Positions 1-8,346 of a stretch of 47,647 nucleotides of DNA are shown here, in pieces. The notes under the pieces are model-generated. The model saw only the letters and a program-made list of their open reading frames with translations. It was not told the origin of the DNA and did no database searches. The stretch's first letter is position 1. Every line of letters begins with the position of its first letter. Location: positions 1-47,647 of the forward strand of contig JAPYSU010000021.1 in the NCBI GenBank assembly GCA_029936425.1. Direction: 5' to 3'. The stretch comes from Litorimonas sp. (GTDB taxonomy: Bacteria; Pseudomonadota; Alphaproteobacteria; Caulobacterales; Maricaulaceae). The translations under genes and the position numbers were made by a program.

Positions 1-582
1 GCCGCGCTCATTACACCCGGTTCAGATATCATCGTCGAGAACGTTATGATGAACCCGACCCGCACAGGATTGTTTGAAACATTAAACGATATGGGCGCGT
101 TTTTGCGGGGAGATAACTTTCGTAAGTCCGGCGGCGAAACGATTGCCGACATTCATGTCAAACATTCGAAACTGATCGGCGTGACCGTCCCGGAAGATCG
201 CGCGGCCTCCATGATTGATGAATACCCCGTTCTGGCCATTGCCGCCGCTTTCGCAACCGGAAAAACGATCATGAACGGGATCGGCGAATTGCGGGTCAAG
301 GAAAGCGACCGTATCGCCGCCACGGCGGCCCTCCTTACGGCAAACGGCGTCACAGTACACGAAACTCAGGACGGAATGACCGTCACGGGAGGCGAAGGAA
401 AGCCGCCTCTCGGAGGCGGCACTGTGACAACACATCATGACCACAGGATCGCCATGAGCGCTCTGGTTCTGGGCCTAGCCTGCCAAAATCCAGTCAAGAT
501 TGACGACGCCTCCATGATTGCGACAAGTTTCCCGACTTTCTTTGACTTGATGACCTCCCTTGGGGCAAACATCGAAAGATGA
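1..582 (+). CDS. aroA: EPSP synthase (3-phosphoshikimate 1-carboxyvinyltransferase), C-terminal part
   Basis: This is the last 193 codons of an EPSP synthase; the frame is open to the window edge, so the N-terminal half or more lies outside. The enzyme transfers the enolpyruvyl group of PEP to shikimate-3-phosphate in the chorismate pathway. Visible family signatures are LRVKESDR (fragment residues about 96-103) and DHRIAMS (about 147-153), both lining the PEP/S3P active site. The stop overlaps the cmk start by 4 nt (ATGA), so the two are translationally coupled, as commonly seen for aroA-cmk in alphaproteobacteria. Identity is secure; glyphosate-sensitivity class cannot be judged from this part. 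Confidence 0.96.
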   Translation, partial: AALITPGSDIIVENVMMNPTRTGLFETLNDMGAFLRGDNFRKSGGETIADIHVKHSKLIGVTVPEDRAASMIDEYPVLAIAAAFATGKTIMNGIGELRVKESDRIAATAALLTANGVTVHETQDGMTVTGGEGKPPLGGGTVTTHHDHRIAMSALVLGLACQNPVKIDDASMIATSFPTFFDLMTSLGANIER

Positions 583-1238
583 CGGAACGGCCCAACACAA
601 TTGCCATTGACGGAACATTTGCGTCTGGAAAAGGCACGCTCGCCAAACGTCTGGCCGCCCATTACGGCCTCGATTATATGGATACGGGCAAGCTCTATCG
701 GGCGACAGCGAAAGCCACGCTCGACGCCGGCGGCGATCCTGATAATCCAGCAGACGCCGCCAAAGCCGCTAAAACACTAGAGAATGTAGCGTTGGATGAA
801 AAACTCTCCGACCCTTCTCTTAAATCAGGCCCTATTGGCGCCGCGGCGTCAAAAGTCGCCGTTCACCCTGAAGTCCGGGCAGCGCTTCTGGATTTGCAGC
901 GTGATTTTGCCGCCAAAGGCGCCGTTCTGGACGGGCGCGATATAGGTACAGTCATATGCCCGAACGCGGATGTAAAACTCTATGTTGACGCCAAACCCGA
1001 AATACGAGCGGAGCGCCGCCACAAGGAGTTGGTCGGCTATGGCGAGGAAATCAGTTTCGAAGCCGTTCTGGCCCAGTTAAAAGAACGGGACGCACGGGAT
1101 ATGGGCCGTCAGGACGCCCCCCTGAAACCTGCTGATGACGCGCATTATCTTGATAGTTCGCACTTGTCGATTGAGGAGGCCTTCAAAGGAGCTTGCCGCA
1201 TTATTGACGCCGTTATGGCGGGTAAGTTTGAAGCCTGA
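579..1238 (+). CDS. cmk: Cytidylate kinase
   Basis: A 219-residue (d)CMP kinase, the family's normal length, which phosphorylates CMP and dCMP with ATP in the cytoplasm. The P-loop reads GTFASGKGT (residues 12-20) where most homologues have GPAASGKGT. DTGKLYR follows at about 36-42 and the CMP-binding LDGRDIGTV lies near 116-124. The ATG sits inside the aroA stop (ATGA overlap). In many alphaproteobacteria rpsA follows cmk directly; here it does not, and the next gene is an unrelated membrane protein after a 69-nt gap. Identity is secure. Confidence 0.96.
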   Translation: MTERPNTIAIDGTFASGKGTLAKRLAAHYGLDYMDTGKLYRATAKATLDAGGDPDNPADAAKAAKTLENVALDEKLSDPSLKSGPIGAAASKVAVHPEVRAALLDLQRDFAAKGAVLDGRDIGTVICPNADVKLYVDAKPEIRAERRHKELVGYGEEISFEAVLAQLKERDARDMGRQDAPLKPADDAHYLDSSHLSIEEAFKGACRIIDAVMAGKFEA

Positions 1239-1278
1239 TTCTTCTTGTTATATCTCAAATAACTATGCTAGGGCCCAG

Positions 1279-1295
1279 TTAAGAATCGTTCTTAA
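1279..1295. promoter_or_regulatory. 17-bp perfect palindrome, Irr/ICE-box-like operator candidate
   Basis: TTAAGAATCGTTCTTAA has two 7-nt arms around a 3-nt centre and ends 12 nt before the ATG of the PepSY-type gene. Its architecture resembles the ICE box bound by the iron-response regulator Irr in alphaproteobacteria (TTTAGAA-N3-TTCTAAA), with one change per arm. Binding by Irr is inference; a Fur-family or other dimeric repressor would fit equally. The position over or just after the likely promoter suggests repression. Confidence 0.5.
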
Positions 1296-1307
1296 TTAAG
1301 GCTCCCC

Positions 1308-1862
1308 ATGACAAATCCGAAAATCCGACGTCTGTTTATCCTGGCTCATCTTTGGTTGGCCGGATTACTTGCGCCTGCGTTTTTACTGGTGGCCATTTCA
1401 GGCGGGTTATATCTTTTGGGGAACGGCGGAGACTTTAAATCCGAGCCCGTCTCTTTACCTGTCGGCGCCGCGCTAGATTTTGAAAGTCCAACTCTGGAAA
1501 CGGATGTACGCGAGCTCTTGAACGCGGCAGAGATAAATCAAAAATTTGAATATATCCGAAACCGCGGCACGGTGATCCAGCTTCGCCCGACCTCTCGCCC
1601 CCATTTGGAATTTCGCCAAACAGATGATGGTCTGACCGCAATCCGTAAAGTGCCCGACTTCCAAGGCACATTAATGGAGCTGCACAAAGGTCACGGACCG
1701 TCCTGGTTCAAATTTTATCAAAAACTTGTCGCTCTTGGCCTGATTGGCGTTGTGTTTGGAGGCATTCTCGTCGGGTTTTTGGCCAAGGCCTATCGCCGCC
1801 AGACCTCTATTGCAGTCGTGATCGGCAGTCTTATTTTTGTTTTTCTCGCATTTTTTTCGTAA
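1308..1862 (+). CDS. PepSY-type transmembrane protein
   Basis: A 184-residue inner-membrane protein. The first TM segment (about residues 10-38) contains HLWLAGLLAPAFLLVAISG, matching the opening helix of PepSY-associated TM proteins. A soluble loop of about 95 residues follows, then LHKGHG and two further TM helices (about 141-159 and 168-183). It is much shorter than the multi-PepSY PiuB-type reductases (about 370-500 residues), so it resembles a single-unit version. Relatives are often iron-regulated and linked to siderophore reduction or heme/copper handling, which agrees with the Irr-box-like palindrome just upstream. Specific function is unknown. It stands alone between cmk and the seven-gene operon. 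Confidence 0.7.
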   Translation: MTNPKIRRLFILAHLWLAGLLAPAFLLVAISGGLYLLGNGGDFKSEPVSLPVGAALDFESPTLETDVRELLNAAEINQKFEYIRNRGTVIQLRPTSRPHLEFRQTDDGLTAIRKVPDFQGTLMELHKGHGPSWFKFYQKLVALGLIGVVFGGILVGFLAKAYRRQTSIAVVIGSLIFVFLAFFS

Positions 1863-1867
1863 TTACT

Positions 1868-1891
1868 TTTCCCGTGTGATTCCACGGGAAA
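1868..1891. terminator. Hairpin just after the PepSY-type gene, weak terminator candidate
   Basis: TTTCCCGTG and CACGGGAAA form a perfect 9-bp stem around a 6-nt loop (TGATTC), beginning 6 nt after the stop codon. No T-tract follows on either strand, so it may stabilise the 3' end or act with Rho instead of being an intrinsic terminator. Confidence 0.4.
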
Positions 1892-2001
1892 TCGACGACA
1901 TCCCCCATAAGGCCGAGGATTTTTCGACTCTTTTTAGATTGTAAATCCTGATTTTCCACCTATGTCTAAAGGACAGAACAGTCACAAGGAAAGGGGAGAC
2001 G

Positions 2002-3102
2002 ATGTCCAACTTCGAGACCCAAATGGAGCAATCCAAAAAAGAAGTCGCAGAAGCCCAAGCTAAAATCAGCGAGCTATCTTCAAAAATAGAAGGGGCCCGA
2101 AAGAAAATGGAAATGGGCTCCGATATCACGATTGATATCGAAAATGCGTCTTTGGACGATGTCCACGCCCATGCGGATACGATGAACGCCAATATCGCCG
2201 AGCTTATTCTGGGTCTTGACGACGTCACCTCCGGATTTTCCAAAGATTTCGATGCCATGCGGGACAGAACCGGATGGGAAAAATTCGTCGGTATCTTTTC
2301 CAAGCAGCGGGCTGAGTCCCTCCGGTCGGAGCGGATCAGAACCGCCTCTATCGAAGATAAGCTGCAGGATCTTATTTCCAAATCCAACACCATTCAGACC
2401 ATGCTGCAGGATCAGCTTAATCAGCTGAACATGCACAAGGAACAAGTGCAGGCCAATCTCGGCACGACGCTAACGAACCGCGAAGCCGCCGTGACGGCGC
2501 TGGAAAACATCAAGGCCGAGCTTCTCTCAATGGATCCAAAGATTATTGAGCTGGAGAATAAACTCTCCGTCGAGCAGGACGCCAAGAAGCGCGCACAGCT
2601 TGAAAGCGAGCTGGCCGCCGTAAACGCCAATTACAATGATCTTGCCCAGCAGGAACAGGTCAAACTGGCTGAGTCCCAAACTCTTGAGCGGTATATTGAA
2701 AAAGGAAAAACCTGGGTGGACAGCCTGCAAAATCAGGCGGCCACGCAAATGGTGCTCATCAACAAGCTGCAAACCGACACCAAACAGCGCGTCATTCTTT
2801 ATGATGCCTTGTCGAAATCCCTGAAAACGGCGCAACAACAAGACGTCGCGCATAAAATCAACGAAATTGGGGTGGCCACGGATAAAGAAGCACAAGTTGC
2901 CATGTCGGCCATTGGCGCAGCTACCAATAATAAGATGGCTGAAATGATGGAAGCGCATGAAGACCATATCGTCTTTGCCCGCAAAGTGCTCGAAGAAAAA
3001 GCCAAGGCGGACGAACGGTTTGCCCGGCGGTTTGAAAAAATTGTCGAGAAGCACGACGCCAATGCCTATGGCCGGGATGATCTTTCAGCAGGCGGTCAGT
3101 AG
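2002..3102 (+). CDS. Long coiled-coil protein, first gene of the AAA+ operon
   Basis: A 366-residue soluble protein, mostly heptad-rich helix: residues 1-40, about 125-225 and 230-350 are rich in A/E/K/L/Q with almost no proline. No signal peptide or TM segment is visible. A short less helical part near 85-105 contains GWEKFVGIFSKQ. The arrangement loosely recalls TelA/KlaA toxic-anion-resistance proteins (helical bundles), but I cannot confirm that by eye. A strong ribosome-binding site (GGAAAGGGGAG) precedes the ATG. It is 4 nt from the next gene, so it probably founds a seven-gene operon around an AAA+ ATPase. A scaffold or adaptor role is inference. Confidence 0.75.
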   Translation: MSNFETQMEQSKKEVAEAQAKISELSSKIEGARKKMEMGSDITIDIENASLDDVHAHADTMNANIAELILGLDDVTSGFSKDFDAMRDRTGWEKFVGIFSKQRAESLRSERIRTASIEDKLQDLISKSNTIQTMLQDQLNQLNMHKEQVQANLGTTLTNREAAVTALENIKAELLSMDPKIIELENKLSVEQDAKKRAQLESELAAVNANYNDLAQQEQVKLAESQTLERYIEKGKTWVDSLQNQAATQMVLINKLQTDTKQRVILYDALSKSLKTAQQQDVAHKINEIGVATDKEAQVAMSAIGAATNNKMAEMMEAHEDHIVFARKVLEEKAKADERFARRFEKIVEKHDANAYGRDDLSAGGQ

Positions 3103-3106
3103 ATAA

Positions 3107-4240
3107 GTGTCAGTCGTTCAAGACCTGCAATTCGATCATAAAATGCTCGATAGCGCCCGGGCGACCCGGCGCTATTTCGCGAAATTTGAGCGCATTATGG
3201 GCCACCTCTCTAATGTGGCGGCGCTTTCCAATCAGGAAAAGCTGATTACGACTGCAGAGGCCAAAATCCTGCAGAGCTATCTAAAGTCTCTGACCCACAG
3301 TTTTACCGCTCTGTCCTATAAATTCCTGATGGCCCACCGCGTCAGCGGCATGGAAACCCCCGGCATAAGCATTGATAAAACCGAAAGCGGGTTTCCGATC
3401 TTTTCCGAACTCTTGCAAATGGCGTCTGACGCGACCCAGGCGGAAAAACATCTGAAATCCCTGCCGAGCCAGACCCGGCTGAAAAAGGATATGATTCAGC
3501 ATATCCTGACAGAGCGCTCCTCTCCGACGCAGCTTCAATATGCGATGAGCCAGCGCGTCTATTATGAATATCTGGCGGAAGAGACCTTGTTCCTGACCCA
3601 AAACCACCCGCAAATCGTTTGGGTGGGTAAAGACATGAATAGCGGCCACCGCCACTATCTTGTTCACTGGGCCGCCTATGACAGTCAGACCAATCTGCCG
3701 GCCATTTACCTGATGGAGCTGGAAGATACGGCCTCTCGCGCCCTCCCCCATGATGAACGCCGCTGGCCCCGCGCGCAGAGCCACCTCATGGCGCAGGCGG
3801 TCTCCAGTTTGAAACTCCTGACGATTGCCAAAGGGTTTGATTCCGATTTCGATACGCTGCATCCGAAATTACTGCGGCGCTTCCATCTCGGCCCGATGTA
3901 TAGCCACGCCTATACCGAGCAGCATGGCCCGCTACGCGATATTCTGGCCGATGCAAGCCAGGCAGAGGAAAGTGACTGGGCGCTTGCCTGGACGGTGGAA
4001 TCGCTCCTGTCCGAGGATACGGTCAAGGAAAAGACCGGGCTGTTCCGCTCGGCGGTGCGGCAGGTTTACAAGCTCGATAAATTCAGCGGCGGCGCCGAAA
4101 GCGGAACCACCCAAACGCAGCGCGCCGTTATTTTACCCCACCGGGCCTTTCAGGTTCTGGAAGAACGCGCCTCTTCAGCCTTTGACGGCACGCGCAAATA
4201 TGTCGTGGGCGAGAACACCAAGATTTTAAGTTATAGCTAG
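3107..4240 (+). CDS. Uncharacterised 377-residue protein, AAA+ operon
   Basis: I do not recognise this protein. It starts with GTG 4 nt after the coiled-coil gene and ends 8 nt before the ATPase gene. It looks soluble: a helical N-terminal half (about 1-160) and a mixed alpha/beta region (about 160-290) containing VYYEYLAEETLFLT, IVWVGKDMN and YLVHWAAYDSQTNLPAIY. The C-terminal part carries RAVILPHRAFQVLEE. There are no metal-binding or nucleotide-binding motifs, signal peptide or TM helix. Spacing implies co-translation with the neighbours and possibly a complex with the AAA+ protein. Codon use matches the surrounding chromosome. Confidence 0.75.
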   Translation: MSVVQDLQFDHKMLDSARATRRYFAKFERIMGHLSNVAALSNQEKLITTAEAKILQSYLKSLTHSFTALSYKFLMAHRVSGMETPGISIDKTESGFPIFSELLQMASDATQAEKHLKSLPSQTRLKKDMIQHILTERSSPTQLQYAMSQRVYYEYLAEETLFLTQNHPQIVWVGKDMNSGHRHYLVHWAAYDSQTNLPAIYLMELEDTASRALPHDERRWPRAQSHLMAQAVSSLKLLTIAKGFDSDFDTLHPKLLRRFHLGPMYSHAYTEQHGPLRDILADASQAEESDWALAWTVESLLSEDTVKEKTGLFRSAVRQVYKLDKFSGGAESGTTQTQRAVILPHRAFQVLEERASSAFDGTRKYVVGENTKILSYS

Positions 4241-4248
4241 GACCCCGA

Positions 4249-6201
4249 ATGTCTGACTCCGGAAATTTGATGGAATTAAAAGAAGAGCTTATCCGCGAAA
4301 AATACGCGGCGGCAGAGCAGCTTTTAAATGGCTTTGACCATACGCCCCGCCTCGCCAAAAAGCAGACCGTCAAATCCTCCGGCGCCAAGGAACGCTCCCC
4401 CGGTATCGGCACGCGCCGACGGTTCCGCTCCACGACCCCCGGTCTTGTCACCCAGTCCACAGCCCGGCCCGAAGGCGTTCACCTCATCGCCCGTATCGAA
4501 GAGGCAGATGACGGAGACAATCTGGTCAGCCCGCGTCAGGCGCATATCCTCCAGGCCTTGCGCCGCGCTCTCGCGACAGGTTTGCTCGTCTCGGATCAAT
4601 ATGCCGAGCAGACGGGTCTCTCTGCTCTCATGAAGGACAATCTCGAAGGTAAGCTTTCCTCCGGCAAACAGGCAGACTTCAGCGAAGGCCTCGCCGCCTC
4701 CGCCGTTATCAGCCTGCATGTCTTTGCCAATATGGCGAGCTTCCTCCTTGCTTCGGCCCATGCGGACGGCTCGGATCTGACTGTCGAAATCGGGGACGTC
4801 GAAGAAGTCTTGACGGATAATGCGCAGCTCGCCCTGACCGGCGCATTGTGGGAGCTGGATCAGGACATTGCGCTGTTTGCGGACAGTGAGGACAAGCTCC
4901 TGCCCGTTGTCACGGCGTTTCTTGAAAAGCTGATGGACAAGGTTGCCCTGCGCGCTGCAAACCTGCCGCGCCTGAAACCTTTTACCTCTGTCAGCTACCG
5001 CGTCGAGGAGGATGATTTCGACATTAACGGCTTTACGCCTTTTGCCCGCGCGCAAAGCTCCAAGCTGACCATGACGTTTAAAAAACCGCATGAGGTGGTC
5101 GGCAACCATATTGCAAAATATCAGGCGATGAAGCTGTCCAAAATGCTCATGGCGTATGATTTCGAGCGGAAATTAAATCCCTTTGCCGAGCTCGGCGGGT
5201 TTATATTTACCTTTATGGGCGACGGCGCGCCGGGAACGGGGAAAACCACCCTCATCCAGATGATGGCAGGTCTCATTTCCGAATATTGTGCCAATGCAGG
5301 CTATGCCTTCCGCTATCAGAACCTGTCCACCGACTCGATCGACAGCTATCAGGGGAAATCCGCGCAAAACGCCAAGGCCTTTATCAATAATGTGATTGAC
5401 CCCAATGTCATCGGCTTTGGCACGATAGACGATATTGACCAGCTCGCCGGGAAACGCGGCGACCGCCAGTCCTCTGCGGGACAGCTCGAAATCACCGCCG
5501 TGTTGATGGAAAGCTTTGCAGGCGCAAATACGGTGGTGCGCGGCAATTGCACCTTTGGCATGTTCTCCAACTATCCTGAAAATGTGGATGACGCCCTGCG
5601 CCAACGCGCGGGCGCGAGGTTCCTGGTGGACGGGCCGCAAACGCGAGAGGACTATATCGACATTCTGCATCTCTTAATGGGCAAGAACCACGACATCCCT
5701 GTCGGCAAACATGACCTCTTCGCTGCGCAGCAAATTAAAAAAGCCGTCGCCGCGAGCTATGACAGCTATGCCCGTCCGAAAGAAGACGGCCTGATTGAGG
5801 TCTATGACAAAGTCTCCAAAGACATTGGCAAGCTCGACACCATTGCCAAGCTCGGCACCTATTTAAAGGGCATTCAGGAAGCGGATTCCCGCTTCACCGG
5901 ACGCGCGATTAAAAACATCACCGACGCGGTCAAAGTCCGCGCCATGGATTTCGAACTCCCCGATGAATGGATGGAAAAACCCGATCTCTTCCTGACCAAA
6001 GATTATGACACCAAGAAAAAAATGATCGCCGACCTCTCCCAACCGATCACGGTCGAGATGGTCATTCAGGAAATCAACCGCTACGCCGATTCAGAATTCC
6101 GCTACGCCGATAAGTCAGATGAAATCGCGATTGAGAATATGGTGCGGGACTATGGGCGGCAGGAAGAAGCGAAGAAGCGGTATTTGGGGGAGAAGGGGTG
6201 A
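4249..6201 (+). CDS. AAA+ family ATPase, core of the uncharacterised operon
   Basis: A 650-residue cytoplasmic AAA+ ATPase. The N-terminal 320 residues are specific to this family and lack known motifs. The AAA module then shows Walker A GAPGTGKTT (about 326-334), Walker B-like GFGTIDDIDQL (about 388-398), and a sensor-1/arginine-finger stretch FSNYPENVDDALRQRAGARF (about 440-459), close to the classic AAA pattern. A helical lid and C-terminal region follow, ending in basic EEAKKRYLGEKG. All catalytic motifs look intact. It is embedded in the seven-gene run with 8-nt and overlapping junctions. The substrate is unknown; remodelling of a partner encoded alongside is the natural inference. It is not a MoxR, ClpX or FtsH type by motif context. 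Confidence 0.9.
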   Translation: MSDSGNLMELKEELIREKYAAAEQLLNGFDHTPRLAKKQTVKSSGAKERSPGIGTRRRFRSTTPGLVTQSTARPEGVHLIARIEEADDGDNLVSPRQAHILQALRRALATGLLVSDQYAEQTGLSALMKDNLEGKLSSGKQADFSEGLAASAVISLHVFANMASFLLASAHADGSDLTVEIGDVEEVLTDNAQLALTGALWELDQDIALFADSEDKLLPVVTAFLEKLMDKVALRAANLPRLKPFTSVSYRVEEDDFDINGFTPFARAQSSKLTMTFKKPHEVVGNHIAKYQAMKLSKMLMAYDFERKLNPFAELGGFIFTFMGDGAPGTGKTTLIQMMAGLISEYCANAGYAFRYQNLSTDSIDSYQGKSAQNAKAFINNVIDPNVIGFGTIDDIDQLAGKRGDRQSSAGQLEITAVLMESFAGANTVVRGNCTFGMFSNYPENVDDALRQRAGARFLVDGPQTREDYIDILHLLMGKNHDIPVGKHDLFAAQQIKKAVAASYDSYARPKEDGLIEVYDKVSKDIGKLDTIAKLGTYLKGIQEADSRFTGRAIKNITDAVKVRAMDFELPDEWMEKPDLFLTKDYDTKKKMIADLSQPITVEMVIQEINRYADSEFRYADKSDEIAIENMVRDYGRQEEAKKRYLGEKG

Positions 6202-6596
6202 CTTCCAAAACCCCATACTACGAAGCATTTGATGCGCTGAAAAATATCTACTTAGAAGATTCATGGGTTCTTGAAATACATGATATTGAAAAATCTATCT
6301 CTTTTGAGATGGAGTTTGTGCTGACGGAAAATCATAAATTTTATAACAAACCCAAAAAGGGCGAACAATATTGCTACAAGAGGGGACGATTAATCTTATC
6401 TGGGTGCGCCGCTAAGACTCTTCATTTATCGGGTGCTGAACCGTCTATTGATGCTAACGGAGAAAAGGATTTGGGAAATATCTACTTATTCGTCAAACAA
6501 AATGAGCAAGTAGAACTAGAAGGCGAATGGGGCCGCGTTCTCGCTAAATGCGATGAGGTTTTGGTAAGATATAACCCCGATGAGGTATCATCATGA
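6198..6596 (+). CDS. Small AT-rich protein of unknown function inside the AAA+ operon
   Basis: A 132-residue, probably beta-rich protein with no TM segment or signal. It starts with GTG overlapping the ATPase stop (GTGA), with a purine-rich site directly upstream, and its stop overlaps the next gene's ATG (ATGA), so it is coupled on both sides. The stretch FVLTENHKFYNKPKKGEQYC followed by YKRGRL resembles a motif I have seen in small uncharacterised bacterial proteins, but no function is known to me. It is visibly AT-richer than the genes on either side, suggesting it joined the operon from elsewhere although the junctions are seamless. Confidence 0.75.
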   Translation: MTSKTPYYEAFDALKNIYLEDSWVLEIHDIEKSISFEMEFVLTENHKFYNKPKKGEQYCYKRGRLILSGCAAKTLHLSGAEPSIDANGEKDLGNIYLFVKQNEQVELEGEWGRVLAKCDEVLVRYNPDEVSS

Positions 6597-8047
6597 TGCG
6601 TCTCGTCAAAAAAGGCTTGATGTTTGGCAACCTTATCAAGGTCAGCTCGCCGGTTCTGGTGGAGCGTTATAACCGCGCCTTAAAACACCTCATTGACCGC
6701 GAGACGACGCTAACGGAATTTCATATTGATATGGTCGGCTATTCGCCCGAAATCGGGGATGAGTTTGGCGATACGCTTTATCTGAATCCCAAAGGATGTA
6801 ATCAGATGTTCATCCTGCTCAGCACGGAGCAGATGAAAGCGCCCTTGCTCGGTTCCCAGTTTTCGACCTCCCGCTCTATCCTGCGGCGCTATATAGAGGA
6901 AAATGAAAATCAGCTTTTCGCTCTGACCGCGCGCGAGGCCGTGACCGGGGAGTTGATGAATTCCGTCTTTCATATGTCCTCGCCCGCTGACCTGCTAAAT
7001 ATCAATCGGGTCGAGATCGAGGCCGACACCATTCAGGAACATGTGGCAGAAGCCCATCAACTGTCTGAACAGATCGACCGGTTCATGTCCGAAGACGACG
7101 CCTGGTGGGATGATGTCTTAATTGCGCAAATGATAGAGCTGGCCAAGCGGACGGGAAATATTCACCGAAATCCAGTTACTCTGGAAAACAAGGTCTATAT
7201 TCAAGGGAATTACTATACCGGTCATTTCGGCGGTATATATATTTTCCGCGACGCAGACACCCCGACGGTTATTGCGCGGGAAAAGATAGAGGGTCTGGAG
7301 GATTTGAGCATCGAGCAAATCCTGACTTTTGAAGACCGGGAGGCGATTGCCGATTTCCTCCGCGATGAGGATTTATCCGAACTGATTGTACAAAAACCCA
7401 ATCATTCGACAGCCGCGATCATCAAACAGAAGATCGACTTCATCACACTGACCGTGGCCGCCGAACAGGGGCAGGATCTGAGCGGGTTAACGCGGCAGAA
7501 TATTCGCCAGTTAGAGCGCCGTTACGGCGAAAATATGCCGGAGGAGTTTCACGGGCTGATGGATGTCTGGCGCTGGACCAGTCATGGCGGACGCGCGCCA
7601 AAGCTCGGCCCCGATCATCCGGCCTTTTTCTACTGCCTGCGGTCCAGTCAACATAAGGATCGGGATCTGGTCAATATGCTTTTATCCGATCTGTCGCGCC
7701 TTGATTTCCGGCAGCTCTTTATCTGCCACAAGCCTCTTTTCTATGACGCCTATCGCGGGTGGTCGGACTCGAAAAAGGAATATGTCTCGGACTTTCTGGC
7801 GCAGGAATATGCTATGGATAAAGTCGGCGCGCGGGAAGCTTTGTTCGGCGATGAGCCCGCTATGGAAGAGCCAGAGCCGGAATCAAAATCAAAGACGGAA
7901 TTTACAAATCCCTGGGGCAAAGCGGAAGTGAAAGACGGCCTGTACAAACTCAAACCCCATAATGAAAAAGAAGAGGATTTCCGCGAACTTTATAAGGATT
8001 ACCGCAAGAAAAATTTCCGGAAGTCAAAAAAGAATAAGAGGGATTAA
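6593..8047 (+). CDS. Uncharacterised 484-residue protein, AAA+ operon
   Basis: I do not recognise a function. The N-terminal part (MRLVKKGLMFGNLIKVSSPV, about 2-21) is basic and hydrophobic but not a convincing TM helix or signal. The middle is globular, with helical acidic stretches (about 140-165 and 230-262) and LTRQNIRQLERRYG near 303-316. The end is low-complexity: a Pro/Glu/Ser linker near 422-435, then a strongly basic tail YRKKNFRKSKKNKRD. Such a tail could bind nucleic acid or acidic lipid (inference). It overlaps the preceding gene by 4 nt and lies 2 nt before the small TM gene. It may be an ATPase partner. Confidence 0.78.
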   Translation: MMRLVKKGLMFGNLIKVSSPVLVERYNRALKHLIDRETTLTEFHIDMVGYSPEIGDEFGDTLYLNPKGCNQMFILLSTEQMKAPLLGSQFSTSRSILRRYIEENENQLFALTAREAVTGELMNSVFHMSSPADLLNINRVEIEADTIQEHVAEAHQLSEQIDRFMSEDDAWWDDVLIAQMIELAKRTGNIHRNPVTLENKVYIQGNYYTGHFGGIYIFRDADTPTVIAREKIEGLEDLSIEQILTFEDREAIADFLRDEDLSELIVQKPNHSTAAIIKQKIDFITLTVAAEQGQDLSGLTRQNIRQLERRYGENMPEEFHGLMDVWRWTSHGGRAPKLGPDHPAFFYCLRSSQHKDRDLVNMLLSDLSRLDFRQLFICHKPLFYDAYRGWSDSKKEYVSDFLAQEYAMDKVGAREALFGDEPAMEEPEPESKSKTEFTNPWGKAEVKDGLYKLKPHNEKEEDFRELYKDYRKKNFRKSKKNKRD

Positions 8048-8049
8048 GC

Positions 8050-8316
8050 GTGGTTGGCTGGATAAGAAATATCGTCATTATTTTCGCCATTCTCAGCGCG
8101 GTCTATGCCGTTTTGAGTGTCACGGCCAATCTGCGGCAGCGGCAGAGACTGCGCAGTGAATATCACAAACAAAGCGACGTCGAGAGCCAGCAAGATTTTG
8201 TCGAGCGCGGCCTGCGCAAATATAATCGATCGCTTCAGCCCAAAATGTTGCTGGGCGTTTACTTCATTCCCCTTGCGCTCGCGTGCCTTCTCATTTGGCT
8301 GGCGCAATATGGATAA
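8050..8316 (+). CDS. Small two-TM membrane protein, AAA+ operon
   Basis: An 88-residue protein starting at GTG, with TM helices at about 5-27 and 66-86 and a polar, charged linker (RQRQRLRSEY, FVERGLRKYNRSL) between them. Small proteins of this plan sit beside DUF1523 genes in other alphaproteobacteria, as I recall. It begins 2 nt after the preceding stop. Both termini should face the same side. No catalytic residues are visible, so a membrane anchor or structural role is the likely inference. Confidence 0.75.
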   Translation: MVGWIRNIVIIFAILSAVYAVLSVTANLRQRQRLRSEYHKQSDVESQQDFVERGLRKYNRSLQPKMLLGVYFIPLALACLLIWLAQYG

Positions 8317-8346
8317 TTTCGAGTCAGTTAAAATCGGGAGACTATT

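Noticed and set aside
82..444. Open frame on the minus strand across aroA
   Set aside because: It lies wholly inside the aroA frame and has no family match; a shadow of the real gene.
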